DNA of 64,000 bases from JAFDVL01 sp043783625 (lineage in GTDB: Bacteria; Acidobacteriota; Blastocatellia; RBC074). The position numbers and the translations under genes were made by a program. The notes under the pieces were generated by a model. It saw nothing but the letters and a program-made list of their open reading frames with translations. It did not search any database and was not told the DNA's origin. Shown here one piece after another: positions 16,879-24,948 of this stretch (the first letter of the stretch is position 1; each line of letters begins with the position of its first letter). The stretch is from the NCBI GenBank assembly GCA_043783625.1, contig JAYVZE010000049.1, positions 1 to 64,000 of the forward strand. Direction: 5' to 3'.

Positions 16879-17811
16879 TTATTTCGCCCAATCCTGCGGC
16901 TGGTAAAATTCCCACGCCTCGGCTTCTGGTGAATTCGGTTCCGGTTGATAATCGTAAATCCATTTTGCGAGCGGCGGTAACGACATCAAAATTGATTCTG
17001 TGCGTCCATTCGTCTGCAATCCAAACGTCGTGCCGCGATCATAAACCAAATTAAATTCGGCATATCGTCCGCGTCGAATCAGTTGAAAATTCCGCTCACA
17101 TTCTGAGAACGGAAAATCTTTACAGCGTTCGACAAGAGGCAAATACGCAGGCAAAAACGCTTCACCTGCATCGCGGACAAACGCAAAAGTTTGTTCTAAA
17201 TCTTCGGTTAAATAATCAAAAAATATTCCACCCGCACCGCGCATTTGTTGGCGATGTTTGATGTGAAAATATTCGTCGCACCATTTTTTGTACTTCGGAT
17301 AATACGCCGCGTCGTGGCGGTCGCACGCCGTTTTAAAAGTACGATGAAAATGTGTAATGTCTTCGCGCGAACTGTAATACGGCGTAATATCTGCGCCGCC
17401 GCCAAACCATTGCAAATCCCCCTGCTCAAAAAAACGAAAGTTCGCATGGACGGTTGGGACATAGGGGTTATGCGGATGCAGCACCAGCGAAACTCCAGTA
17501 GCGAAAAATTCGCGTCCGGCGGCAATGCTGTCAGCGTCTTTGCCCATTTTTGTACTGAGCTGAGAAGCCATTTGCTTCGCCAGGATTTCGGGTAACTCGC
17601 CATCTACAGCAGAAAAATTCACGCCTGCTTTTTCAAAGACGCCACCATTTTCCATTACCCGTGTACGTCCGCCGCCACCGCCTTCGCGCTTCCATAAGTC
17701 TTCGCGGAATTTATTTTGCCCGTCAATATTTTCAAGCGCCGTACAGATTTTATTTTGTAACGCAGCAAAGAAATCACTCGCTCTATTTTTTAATAATTCA
17801 GACTTGTTCAT
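16879..17811 (-). CDS. hemF: aerobic coproporphyrinogen III oxidase
   Basis: 310 residues, normal HemF length. It is oxygen-dependent and converts coproporphyrinogen III to protoporphyrinogen IX in haem synthesis in the cytoplasm. Signature blocks: EGGGGGRTRVMENGGVFEKA, FSAVDGELPE, GVSLVLHPHNPYVPTVHANF, WFGGGADITPYY, DYLTEDLEQTF and YAEFNLVYDRGTTFGLQTNG followed by RTESILMSLPP. It is convergent with the histidine kinase gene and divergent from the redox cluster starting at 17983. Its presence indicates an organism that makes haem aerobically. Confidence 0.96.
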   Translation of the reverse strand: MNKSELLKNRASDFFAALQNKICTALENIDGQNKFREDLWKREGGGGGRTRVMENGGVFEKAGVNFSAVDGELPEILAKQMASQLSTKMGKDADSIAAGREFFATGVSLVLHPHNPYVPTVHANFRFFEQGDLQWFGGGADITPYYSSREDITHFHRTFKTACDRHDAAYYPKYKKWCDEYFHIKHRQQMRGAGGIFFDYLTEDLEQTFAFVRDAGEAFLPAYLPLVERCKDFPFSECERNFQLIRRGRYAEFNLVYDRGTTFGLQTNGRTESILMSLPPLAKWIYDYQPEPNSPEAEAWEFYQPQDWAK

Positions 17812-17901
17812 AAGGATATTGACGTTGTAACGCGATTTGCCAAATCACGCAATCATTCGTGTATCCCTCACCAGGCTGTTACGAATAAATCTCTCTTGAT
17901 A

Positions 17902-17924
17902 TTTGTAACAGATTTAGTTACAAA
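17902..17924. promoter_or_regulatory. operator-like inverted repeat upstream of redox cluster
   Basis: TTTGTAAC and GTTACAAA form a perfect 8-bp inverted repeat with a 7-base centre, 58 bases before the first old yellow enzyme gene. A related half-site (TGTTACGAAT) lies at about 17877. This is what a dimeric repressor site looks like. The regulator may be the Rrf2-family protein at the far end of the cluster, or a HxlR/TetR protein coded elsewhere. Confidence 0.6.
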
Positions 17925-17982
17925 TAAGCCCGTCAAGTATTTAGCAAGTGAGTTAATGGTAATTTAAAGAAGGAATTGAATC

Positions 17983-19053
17983 ATGAATAATCTTTTTACT
18001 CCGATCAAAATTGGTACTTATGAACTGGGCAACCGTATCATTATGGCTCCGATGACGCGCAGTCGCGCCAGCGATGCAGGTGTGCAACCGGATTATGTAG
18101 CGACGTATTACACGCAACGTGCAACGGCAGGATTAATTATTACCGAAGCGACAAATGTTTCGCCGATGGCCAAGGGCTACGTTCGCACGCCGGGTATTTT
18201 CAACGAAGAACAAATTGCGTCGTGGCGTCCTGTGACAGAATCCGTCCACGCTCATCAGGGCAAAATCTTTTTGCAGATTTTTCATACGGGAAGAATTGCG
18301 ATGCCAGATTTTCTGCCCGATAACGTTGTGCCTGTTGCGCCAAGTGCAGTGCCAGCCAAAGGACAAAATTACACAGACGCAGGGATGAAAGATTTTGTCG
18401 AACCGCGTGCGCTGACGATTGCGGAAATTAAGACTACGATTGCGGATTTTGGGACAGCGGCTGCGAACGCAATCAAGGCAGGTTTTGATGGCGTCGAATT
18501 GCACGCGGCGAGTGGTTATCTCGTCCAACAATTTCTAGCGACGAATGTCAATCAACGCACCGATGAATATGGAGGTTCTATTGAAAATCGCGCACGCTTT
18601 TTATTTGAGGTTTTAGAAGGAATGGCGGCTGCGATTGGGGCGGATAAGGTCGGCATCAAATTGTCGCCACGGATGGGCTTCAACGATATTCAGGAAGACG
18701 ATGCTGACGAACTTTACACCTGCATCATCAAGAAATTGAATGATTATAATTTAGCTTATTTACACATCGGCGATTTTGGTAATCAGGGCTGGCATACAAA
18801 ATTGCGTCCGCTTTACAACGGCAATTATTTTGCGGGTGCAGGTTTTGATCAAGAACGTGGCGAAGCATTACTGGCGGATAACGGCGCAGATGCGATTGTG
18901 TACGGCAATTTATTTGTCAGCAATCCTGATTTAGTCGAACGGTTTACATTGAACGCACCGTTGAATGTTGCCGATCAAGCTACACTTTATACGCCAGGTG
19001 AAAAAGGCTATACCGACTATCCCGCGCTGCCACAGCAACAAGCCGCAGCGTGA
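17983..19053 (+). CDS. old yellow enzyme, alkene reductase (NemA type)
   Basis: 356 residues with a clear AAGAAGGAA ribosome site. An FMN-dependent TIM-barrel that uses NAD(P)H to reduce activated C=C bonds and nitro esters. Marks: NRIIMAPMTRSRA near the N-terminus, TAGLIITEATNVSP, LQIFHTGRI, AGFDGVELHAASGYLVQQFL, NQRTDEYGGSIENRARF, and DAIVYGNLFVSNPDLVERF. This is the classic OYE subgroup, distinct from the YqjM-like paralogue at 21768. It is the first gene of the one-direction redox cluster behind the inverted repeat. Confidence 0.93.
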   Translation: MNNLFTPIKIGTYELGNRIIMAPMTRSRASDAGVQPDYVATYYTQRATAGLIITEATNVSPMAKGYVRTPGIFNEEQIASWRPVTESVHAHQGKIFLQIFHTGRIAMPDFLPDNVVPVAPSAVPAKGQNYTDAGMKDFVEPRALTIAEIKTTIADFGTAAANAIKAGFDGVELHAASGYLVQQFLATNVNQRTDEYGGSIENRARFLFEVLEGMAAAIGADKVGIKLSPRMGFNDIQEDDADELYTCIIKKLNDYNLAYLHIGDFGNQGWHTKLRPLYNGNYFAGAGFDQERGEALLADNGADAIVYGNLFVSNPDLVERFTLNAPLNVADQATLYTPGEKGYTDYPALPQQQAAA

Positions 19054-19204
19054 TAAGTGTCCACGCAAAATAATCCTGGACACCATTTCATAAATGCTGT
19101 CTATACCTGTAATCGTAAGGAAAGACTTACAACCAGATTTGACCAGGCGGGAAGTGCATGAAATTCTCGCGGTAGGTGAAATTTGCTTTAAGAAGGAGAA
19201 CCCA

Positions 19205-20068
19205 ATGTTTGTAATTTCAGGCGCTAATGGGCAGACCGGTTCGGTCGTTGCCGACACACTAGTGCAAAAAGGTTTGCCAGTTCGAGTCATCGTCCGCAAT
19301 GAAGCCAGCGGCAAAATCTGGCAGGGAAAAGGAGCGGAGGTCGCCATTGCCGATATGCAAGACGCGGAAGCTATCAGCAAAGCTCTTACAGGCGCGACGG
19401 GGCTCTATTTAATGAATCCTCCCGCCTATCAAAAAGAGGATATGTTTGCCGAAGCAGATAAAGTCATTACGGCTTTTCAAACGGCGCTTGCCAGCGTAAC
19501 GCTGAAAAGAATCGTGGTGCTGTCTTCGGTGGGCGGAAAGCTCGCAAGCGGGACAGGCAACATTCTGACGGGGCACCAATTGGAAGAGGCCTTTGGCGGA
19601 CGGGAAAATGTGACGATTGTCCGTGCGGCATATTTTATGGAAAACTGGAAATCTGTTGTCGGCGCAGTGCTTGAAAACAGCGTTTTGCCGACGATGAATT
19701 CACCGCTTGATAAAAAGCTGGGAATGGTCGCTGCTAAAGACATCGGACACGTTTGCGCCGCAGCGTTGCTTGAAGACACCGACGATTTTCAACTCAGGGA
19801 ACTTGAAGGTTTTTATTATTCGCCGGACGATGTCGCCGCTGCTTTCTCAACAGCATTGGGCAAAGAAGTGAAAGCCGTTCCAATTCCTGACGATCAATGG
19901 TTCGGAATTTTTTCCAGCATCAGCGGCAGTAAGAAGAATGCCGATGCGTTTATCGAAATGACGAACGCTGGAAATTCAGGTTTGTTGCAATGGGAATTGG
20001 ACGACGCAACCCGCATCAAAGGCACGGTCACAATTGATGATTTCGTGCGCGATGTATTGCAACAATAA
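19205..20068 (+). CDS. NmrA-like NAD(P)-binding oxidoreductase
   Basis: 287 residues from the ATG at 19205, chosen because AAGAAGGAG lies just upstream and the protein then begins directly with the Rossmann strand MFVISGANGQTGSVVADTL. Further marks: VRVIVRNEASGK, a GLYLMNPPAY segment and RIVVLSSVGGKLASGTG. This is an atypical SDR of the NmrA/quinone-reductase type, usually binding NADP(H) and acting as a quinone reductase or a redox sensor. It belongs to the electrophile/redox cluster; the substrate is unknown. Confidence 0.85.
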   Translation: MFVISGANGQTGSVVADTLVQKGLPVRVIVRNEASGKIWQGKGAEVAIADMQDAEAISKALTGATGLYLMNPPAYQKEDMFAEADKVITAFQTALASVTLKRIVVLSSVGGKLASGTGNILTGHQLEEAFGGRENVTIVRAAYFMENWKSVVGAVLENSVLPTMNSPLDKKLGMVAAKDIGHVCAAALLEDTDDFQLRELEGFYYSPDDVAAAFSTALGKEVKAVPIPDDQWFGIFSSISGSKKNADAFIEMTNAGNSGLLQWELDDATRIKGTVTIDDFVRDVLQQ

Positions 20069-20189
20069 ATTTCAAGCTGGCATTGCGTCAACAGCGCAAA
20101 ATAAACTGACCCACGCGCCGCTCACAACGAAAAAATTTCACGATGGTGGCGCAAAATAAACGAATAAACTTTGATAAGGAATAAAAATT

Positions 20190-20924
20190 ATGAGTGAGAA
20201 AAAAGTAGCTTTAATTACTGGCGCAAATAAAGGCATTGGCTTTGAAACGGCGCGCCAACTCGGCAAACAAGGCATCACGATTCTGGTTGGCGCACGCGAT
20301 GAGGCACGCGGAACGGAAGCCGCAAAGACGTTGCAAGCAGAAAATGTTGACGCACATTTTTTGCATCTTGATATGAGTGATGTAAATACGTTTGCGAATG
20401 CCGCGAAATTCATCGAAGAAAAATTTGGCAAGCTGGATATTCTCATCAACAACGCAGGAGTGCTGCTGGATTACACTGTTCCAGCTTCCGCTGTGCCTGT
20501 AGCCAACTGGCGCAAAACATTTGAGACGAATGTTTTTTCACTAATTGAATTAACGCAGACGTTGTTGCCGCTGATCAAAAAAAGTGAAGCGGGGCGCATT
20601 GTGAATCTTTCGAGTATTCTCGGCTCACTAACGCTCAACAGCGATCCAACTTCGCCCATTGCTGCAAGCGGAGGCGCCAATACTTCGTACCACGCTTCAA
20701 AAGCTGCGGTAAATATGTTCACGATTCAACTGGCGAATGAATTGAAAGACACACCGATCAAAGTAAATTCCGCGCACCCAGGCTGGGTCAAAACGGATAT
20801 GGGCGGCGAGGTCGCGCCGATGGAAATTGTGGATGGCGCAAAAACTTCGGTGTATCTTGCGACCTTACCTGCGGATGGCGTGACAGGGAAATATATTCAT
20901 TTGGGCGAAGAATTGCCCTGGTAA
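20190..20924 (+). CDS. short-chain dehydrogenase/reductase (carbonyl-reductase-like)
   Basis: 244 residues. The N-terminus VALITGANKGIGFETARQLG is the TGxxxGIG cofactor loop; an Arg after it (GARDEARG) favours NADP(H). LDILINNAG is the NNAG motif, IVNLSSILGSL carries the catalytic Ser, and YHASKAA gives the Tyr-x-x-x-Lys pair. The C-terminal HPGWVKTDMGG is typical of carbonyl-reductase-type SDRs. It has an AAGGAA ribosome site and sits in the redox cluster. Confidence 0.9.
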   Translation: MSEKKVALITGANKGIGFETARQLGKQGITILVGARDEARGTEAAKTLQAENVDAHFLHLDMSDVNTFANAAKFIEEKFGKLDILINNAGVLLDYTVPASAVPVANWRKTFETNVFSLIELTQTLLPLIKKSEAGRIVNLSSILGSLTLNSDPTSPIAASGGANTSYHASKAAVNMFTIQLANELKDTPIKVNSAHPGWVKTDMGGEVAPMEIVDGAKTSVYLATLPADGVTGKYIHLGEELPW

Positions 20925-21003
20925 GTGCGAGTATCATCTGTGGTAGCGGGCGGGTAACTCCACTCGCTACCGACTGGAAATAACCAAAAATAATCAGGAG
21001 AAA

Positions 21004-21762
21004 ATGATGGGAAACATGACAGGAAAAGTAGCATTAATTACGGGCGGAACCGCAGGCATCGGACACGCTACGGCGCTGGCTTTTGCGAAGGAAGGCGCAC
21101 AGGTAGCGATCTCCGGGCGGCGTGAAAAAGAAGGCAGCGAAGTCGTTGCCGAAATCAAAGCGTTAGGCGGCGAAGCCATCTTCGTCAAAACTGACATCAC
21201 CAAAGAGGCCGATGTTAAGGCGATGGTTGAGAAAACGATTGAAGCTTTTGGACGCCTGGATTACGCCTTCAACAACGCCGGAGTTGAGCAACCCGCGACG
21301 CCGATAGCGAAGCAGACCGAAGAACTTTTCGACCATGTCATGAATACGAACGTCAAAGGCGTCTGGCTGTCGCAGAAATACGAAATCCCCGCGCTGCTGA
21401 AAACTGGCGGCGGTGCGATTGTGAATAATTCTTCCGTGGCAGGCTTGATCGGAATGGCGGGCGTAGGCATTTACAACGCCAGTAAACATGCGGTGATCGG
21501 CTTAACGAAGGCGACTGCGTTAGAAGTAGCAAAGAAAAATATTCGCGTGAACTCAGTCGCACCTGCTGCGATTGAAACACGGATGCTGACGGATTTTATG
21601 GCTACGCCTGAGATGATGAAGATGATGGAATCGCTGCACCCTATCGGGCGGATTGGTAAACCGGATGAAATCGCCCAAGCGGTAATTTATTTATGTTCGG
21701 ACAAGGCTTCATTTATCACGGGGCAAACGCTCGCCGTTGATGGTGGATTTACTGCACAGTAG
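21004..21762 (+). CDS. short-chain dehydrogenase/reductase (FabG-like)
   Basis: 252 residues, preceded by CAGGAG. The cofactor loop is ALITGGTAGIGHATALAF, the NNAG motif reads FNNAGVEQP, catalytic Ser is in NNSSVAGL, and Tyr/Lys in YNASKHAVIG. The C-terminus ends in SFITGQTLAVDGGFT, typical of classical SDRs. Starts at 21004, 21007 and 21016 are all possible. It ends 5 bases before the second old yellow enzyme gene, so the two are co-transcribed. Substrate unknown. Confidence 0.9.
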   Translation: MMGNMTGKVALITGGTAGIGHATALAFAKEGAQVAISGRREKEGSEVVAEIKALGGEAIFVKTDITKEADVKAMVEKTIEAFGRLDYAFNNAGVEQPATPIAKQTEELFDHVMNTNVKGVWLSQKYEIPALLKTGGGAIVNNSSVAGLIGMAGVGIYNASKHAVIGLTKATALEVAKKNIRVNSVAPAAIETRMLTDFMATPEMMKMMESLHPIGRIGKPDEIAQAVIYLCSDKASFITGQTLAVDGGFTAQ

Positions 21763-21767
21763 GGGTT

Positions 21768-22832
21768 ATGAGCAAATTATTTGAAAAATTTACCTTGCGA
21801 GGAATTGAATTCCGTAATCGCATTTGGGTATCGCCGATGTGCCAATATTCAAGCGTAAACGGGATGCCGACCGATTGGCATCTCGTTCATCTTGGCAGCC
21901 GCGCCGTCGGCGGCGCAGGGCTGGTGATCATGGAGGCAACGGCGGTGTCTCCTGAAGGTCGAATCTCTCCGTCAGATGCTGGGATTTGGAGCGACGCTCA
22001 CGCTGAGGCTTACCAACGAATTACGCAATTTATTAAATCGCAAGGCGCAGTCGCAGGCATTCAACTGGCGCATGCGGGACGCAAAGCTTCGACTGCCGAA
22101 CCGTGGAATGGCGGTAAAAAAATTGACGAAAAAGACGGCGGTTGGGAAGTCGTCGGCCCGTCCGCGCTGGCCTTCGCCGACAGTTATCCCAGCCCGCGTG
22201 AAATGACAGCAAGTGATTTTGAAAAAGTGAAAAATGATTTTGTTGTTGCTACTAAACGTGCGTTCGCAGCAGGCTTTGAAGTCATTGAAATTCATGCGGC
22301 GCACGGTTATCTTTTGCAGGAATTTCTTTCGCCATTGTCTAATCACCGAACTGACGAATACGGGGGAAGCCTCGAAAACAGAATGCGCTTTCCGCTTGCA
22401 GTTGCAAGTGCGGTACGCGCTACAGTACCCGAAAATCTGCCCGTTTTTGTGAGGATTTCGGCAACTGATTGGGCGGATGGCGGATGGGATTTAGCGCAAT
22501 CCATTGAGTTTTGTCAGCGGCTCAAAACGCTCGGCATTGATTTGATTGATGTTTCTTCGGCTGGCAATGTGCATCGCCCGACGATTCCTGTCGCTCCAAA
22601 TTTTCAGGTTCCATTTGCGAAAGAAATTCGGGCGCAAGTCGGCATTCCAACCGGCGCAGTCGGACTCATCACCGAACCGCAGCAAGCCGAAGAAATTCTT
22701 AGTAAAGGCGAGGCGGATGCCATCTTGATAGCGCGAGAATTTTTGCGCGATCCTTATTTCCCATTTCGTGCCGCGCAGGAATTAGAGGCGACAGCGCATA
22801 TTCCGAAGCAATATGCGCGAGCGATTAAGTGA
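21768..22832 (+). CDS. old yellow enzyme, YqjM-like NADPH dehydrogenase
   Basis: 354 residues. This is the thermophilic-like/YqjM class of OYE: the N-terminus FRNRIWVSPMCQYSS carries the regulatory Cys seen in YqjM, followed by DWHLVHLGSRAVGGAGLVIM, QLAHAGRKAS, EIHAAHGYLLQEFLSPLSNH, RTDEYGGSLENRMRF and ADAILIAREFLRDPYFP. It reduces alpha,beta-unsaturated carbonyls and quinones with NADPH and FMN. It differs in class from the OYE at 17983, so the cluster covers two OYE types. It overlaps or abuts the next gene. Confidence 0.93.
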   Translation: MSKLFEKFTLRGIEFRNRIWVSPMCQYSSVNGMPTDWHLVHLGSRAVGGAGLVIMEATAVSPEGRISPSDAGIWSDAHAEAYQRITQFIKSQGAVAGIQLAHAGRKASTAEPWNGGKKIDEKDGGWEVVGPSALAFADSYPSPREMTASDFEKVKNDFVVATKRAFAAGFEVIEIHAAHGYLLQEFLSPLSNHRTDEYGGSLENRMRFPLAVASAVRATVPENLPVFVRISATDWADGGWDLAQSIEFCQRLKTLGIDLIDVSSAGNVHRPTIPVAPNFQVPFAKEIRAQVGIPTGAVGLITEPQQAEEILSKGEADAILIAREFLRDPYFPFRAAQELEATAHIPKQYARAIK

Positions 22833-22836
22833 GGAC

Positions 22837-23829
22837 ATGAACAATTTTCCAGGTACAAAATTTTCAGTTTTGGATTTATCGCCGATTGTCTTAGGCGCGA
22901 CGGCGGCGGATGCTTTGCGTAATACGCTGAGTTTGGCGCAACACGCAGAACGCCTCGGCTACCAAAGATTCTGGCTGGCGGAACATCACAATATGCGGGG
23001 CATTGCCAGCGCAGCCACTTCAGTTGTGATTGGATATGTCGCGGGAAATACGACAAAAATTCGTGTTGGTTCCGGCGGTATCATGCTGTCAAATCACGCA
23101 CCAATGATGATTGCCGAACAATTTGGAACGCTTGAATCGCTCTATCCAAATCGAATAGATCTAGGTTTAGGGCGTGCGCCGGGAACCGATCAATTAACGA
23201 TGCAAGCATTACGCCGGACATTAAATGCCGATGACGATTTTCCTGAACAATTGGAAGAGCTGCGATTTTTTCTGCGGGAGCCGGAACTTGCTCAAAAGAT
23301 ACGTGCAGTTCCAGGCGGAGGGTTAGACATTCCGATCTGGCTGTTAGGTTCGAGCGGTTTCAGCGCACAACTGGCCGGACAATTAGGTTTGCCGTTCGCT
23401 TTTGCCGGACATTTTTCACCTGAAAATATTTTGCCTGCGCTTGAACTTTACCGCCAATCTTTCAGAAGTTCGGAGTCCCTCGAAAAACCGTATGCGATGT
23501 TGGCAATCAATATTATTGCGGCGGAAACTGACGAAGAGGCGTGGCGTCTGGCGACTTCACAATTTCAGTCTTTTTTACGTTTGATTCGTGGGACACCTGG
23601 ACAAATCCAACCACCCGTAGACACGATGGACGGGCTTTGGTCGGAACAGGAAAAAGCGTTAGTCGAAGCGCGGCTGGGCGGATCAATCATTGGCAGTGCG
23701 GCAACCGTCAAAGCCGAATTAGGGAAATTATTAGACCGCACGAAAGCTGACGAATTGATGATTAATGCCATAATTTTTGACCACGAAGCGCGGCTTCGTT
23801 CTTATGAAATTATTGCCGGTATTTGGTGA
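22837..23829 (+). CDS. LLM-class flavin-dependent oxidoreductase
   Basis: 330 residues from the ATG at 22837, preferred over one at 22813 because GTGAGGA lies before it and it avoids overlap. Luciferase-like monooxygenase marks: FSVLDLSPIV, RFWLAEHHNMRGIASAATSV, RVGSGGIMLSNHAPMMIAEQ, FGTLESLYPNRIDLGLGRAP, and WLLGSSGFSAQLAGQLGLPF. These proteins use reduced flavin, often FMNH2, with oxygen. It is similar to the YhbW/MsnO8-like group. Its place after two OYEs fits a detoxifying or flavin-cycling set. Confidence 0.9.
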   Translation: MNNFPGTKFSVLDLSPIVLGATAADALRNTLSLAQHAERLGYQRFWLAEHHNMRGIASAATSVVIGYVAGNTTKIRVGSGGIMLSNHAPMMIAEQFGTLESLYPNRIDLGLGRAPGTDQLTMQALRRTLNADDDFPEQLEELRFFLREPELAQKIRAVPGGGLDIPIWLLGSSGFSAQLAGQLGLPFAFAGHFSPENILPALELYRQSFRSSESLEKPYAMLAINIIAAETDEEAWRLATSQFQSFLRLIRGTPGQIQPPVDTMDGLWSEQEKALVEARLGGSIIGSAATVKAELGKLLDRTKADELMINAIIFDHEARLRSYEIIAGIW

Positions 23830-23833
23830 CAGT

Positions 23834-24277
23834 ATGGGGAATAACAGTAAATTTACCATTGCAGTTCACATCCTGACGATGCTGGCGAATGCCAGAAATG
23901 CATCGCTCAAATCTGATTACGTGGCAAAAAGTATTAATACGAATCCCGTAGTGGTGCGGCGCATTTGGGCGAACCTGGTGAAAGCGGGATTGATCGTTTC
24001 GCGGACTGGTTCAAGTGGGGGCGCACGTCTGACACGTGAGGCTTCAGAAATTACCTTGCTGGACGTTTATCGCGCAGTCGAAACGGAGTGTCTTTTTCCT
24101 GTCCAACCCAATCAACCGAACCAATATTGTCAGATCGGAAAAAATATTCAGGGTGTCTTGGAAGAAGCCATTCAGAACGCACAACAAAAAATGGAAAGAG
24201 CTTTAGTTGAAGTGACCATTGCGGATATTTTGAAGTCAGTGATGAGCTTAGATTATGCAGAAGCCTGCACGCAGTAA
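23834..24277 (+). CDS. Rrf2-family transcriptional regulator
   Basis: 147 residues from ATG 23834, four bases after the previous stop; longer starts would overlap that gene. The winged HTH reads SKFTIAVHILTMLANA, LKSDYVAKSINTNPVVVRRI, then the wing SGGARLTREASEITLLDVYRA, a typical Rrf2 layout. Two cysteines (TECLFPV and YCQIGKNI) lie where Rrf2 proteins of the YwnA type have theirs; the three-Cys iron-sulfur pattern of IscR/NsrR is not complete. It likely represses the redox cluster and may sense electrophiles or oxidants through those cysteines (inference). Its last codons and stop lie inside a 28-bp perfect inverted repeat. Confidence 0.88.
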   Translation: MGNNSKFTIAVHILTMLANARNASLKSDYVAKSINTNPVVVRRIWANLVKAGLIVSRTGSSGGARLTREASEITLLDVYRAVETECLFPVQPNQPNQYCQIGKNIQGVLEEAIQNAQQKMERALVEVTIADILKSVMSLDYAEACTQ

Positions 24278-24329
24278 GGGCGTAGCTATGAATGAAGAAG
24301 TCGCCCTTACTGCGTGCAGGCTTCTGCAT
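24255..24329. repeat. 28-bp perfect inverted repeat spanning the rrf2 stop codon
   Basis: Left arm 24255-24282 and right arm 24302-24329 are exact reverse complements with a 19-base loop. The left arm contains the last residues and the TAA of the Rrf2 gene. It has no T tract after it, so it is not a classical intrinsic terminator, though so strong a hairpin could still end transcription or protect the mRNA 3' end. Confidence 0.85.
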
Positions 24330-24544
24330 TCTGTAGTATTACCAATAATTCAGCCTCCAACCTGCTAATAATTTGCAACCGATTACAAAACGGAGCGTTT
24401 TGTATACCAGCGGTTACGCATTGCTTACATCGGTAAAATAATCTGAACTTTTCTTCAACAAAAATTTTCTAAACAGAAAATGATGAAGTACAATGCAAAA
24501 ACTTTTTTAAGTACTTTGGATTTGTAAATGAGGAGCTAAATTAC

Positions 24545-24763
24545 GTGAAAGATATATTGGCAAGTCGGGTTGGAAAAGAAGTAGATGTCAGCTTTGGCGC
24601 AGGCGCTGTGAGCGGGAAAATAACTAAAATTGAGGAGAATATTCTTCATCTTGAAAAAGATGAGAAGCATTTTTTCGTACGAATTGACAAGATCGTAGCG
24701 GTTTGGGATTCGCTGGAAAAAAGCGAAAAGAGGATCAAAGGCCCCGGTTTCGTTTCTTCCTAA
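24545..24763 (+). CDS. small MM0924-like (LSm-like) protein
   Basis: 72 residues starting at GTG with GAGGAG nine bases upstream. The sequence KEVDVSFGAGAVSGKITKIE, ENILHLEKDEKHFFVRIDKI, VAVWDS follows the pattern of the small MM0924-type family: a five-strand barrel similar to LSm/Sm folds. Its role is unknown; nucleic-acid binding has been guessed from the fold. It stands alone before the glycosyltransferase gene, with about 265 bases of A/T-rich spacer upstream. Confidence 0.7.
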   Translation: MKDILASRVGKEVDVSFGAGAVSGKITKIEENILHLEKDEKHFFVRIDKIVAVWDSLEKSEKRIKGPGFVSS

Positions 24764-24948
24764 ATAATTAATGTAGGTTGTGCCTGATCGTTAATTATGA
24801 CGTGACTTAACGTAATTGCGTGGTTATACTGGGTTCGTTTTTGTGATTTGCCTCCCCTGGCATTCGCGGTCTGAAATTGGCCCCTCGAAATAATTGGTCT
24901 GAAACGATCTACCTCGCTTTCATAAATTGAGCCTGAATATTTTACTTT

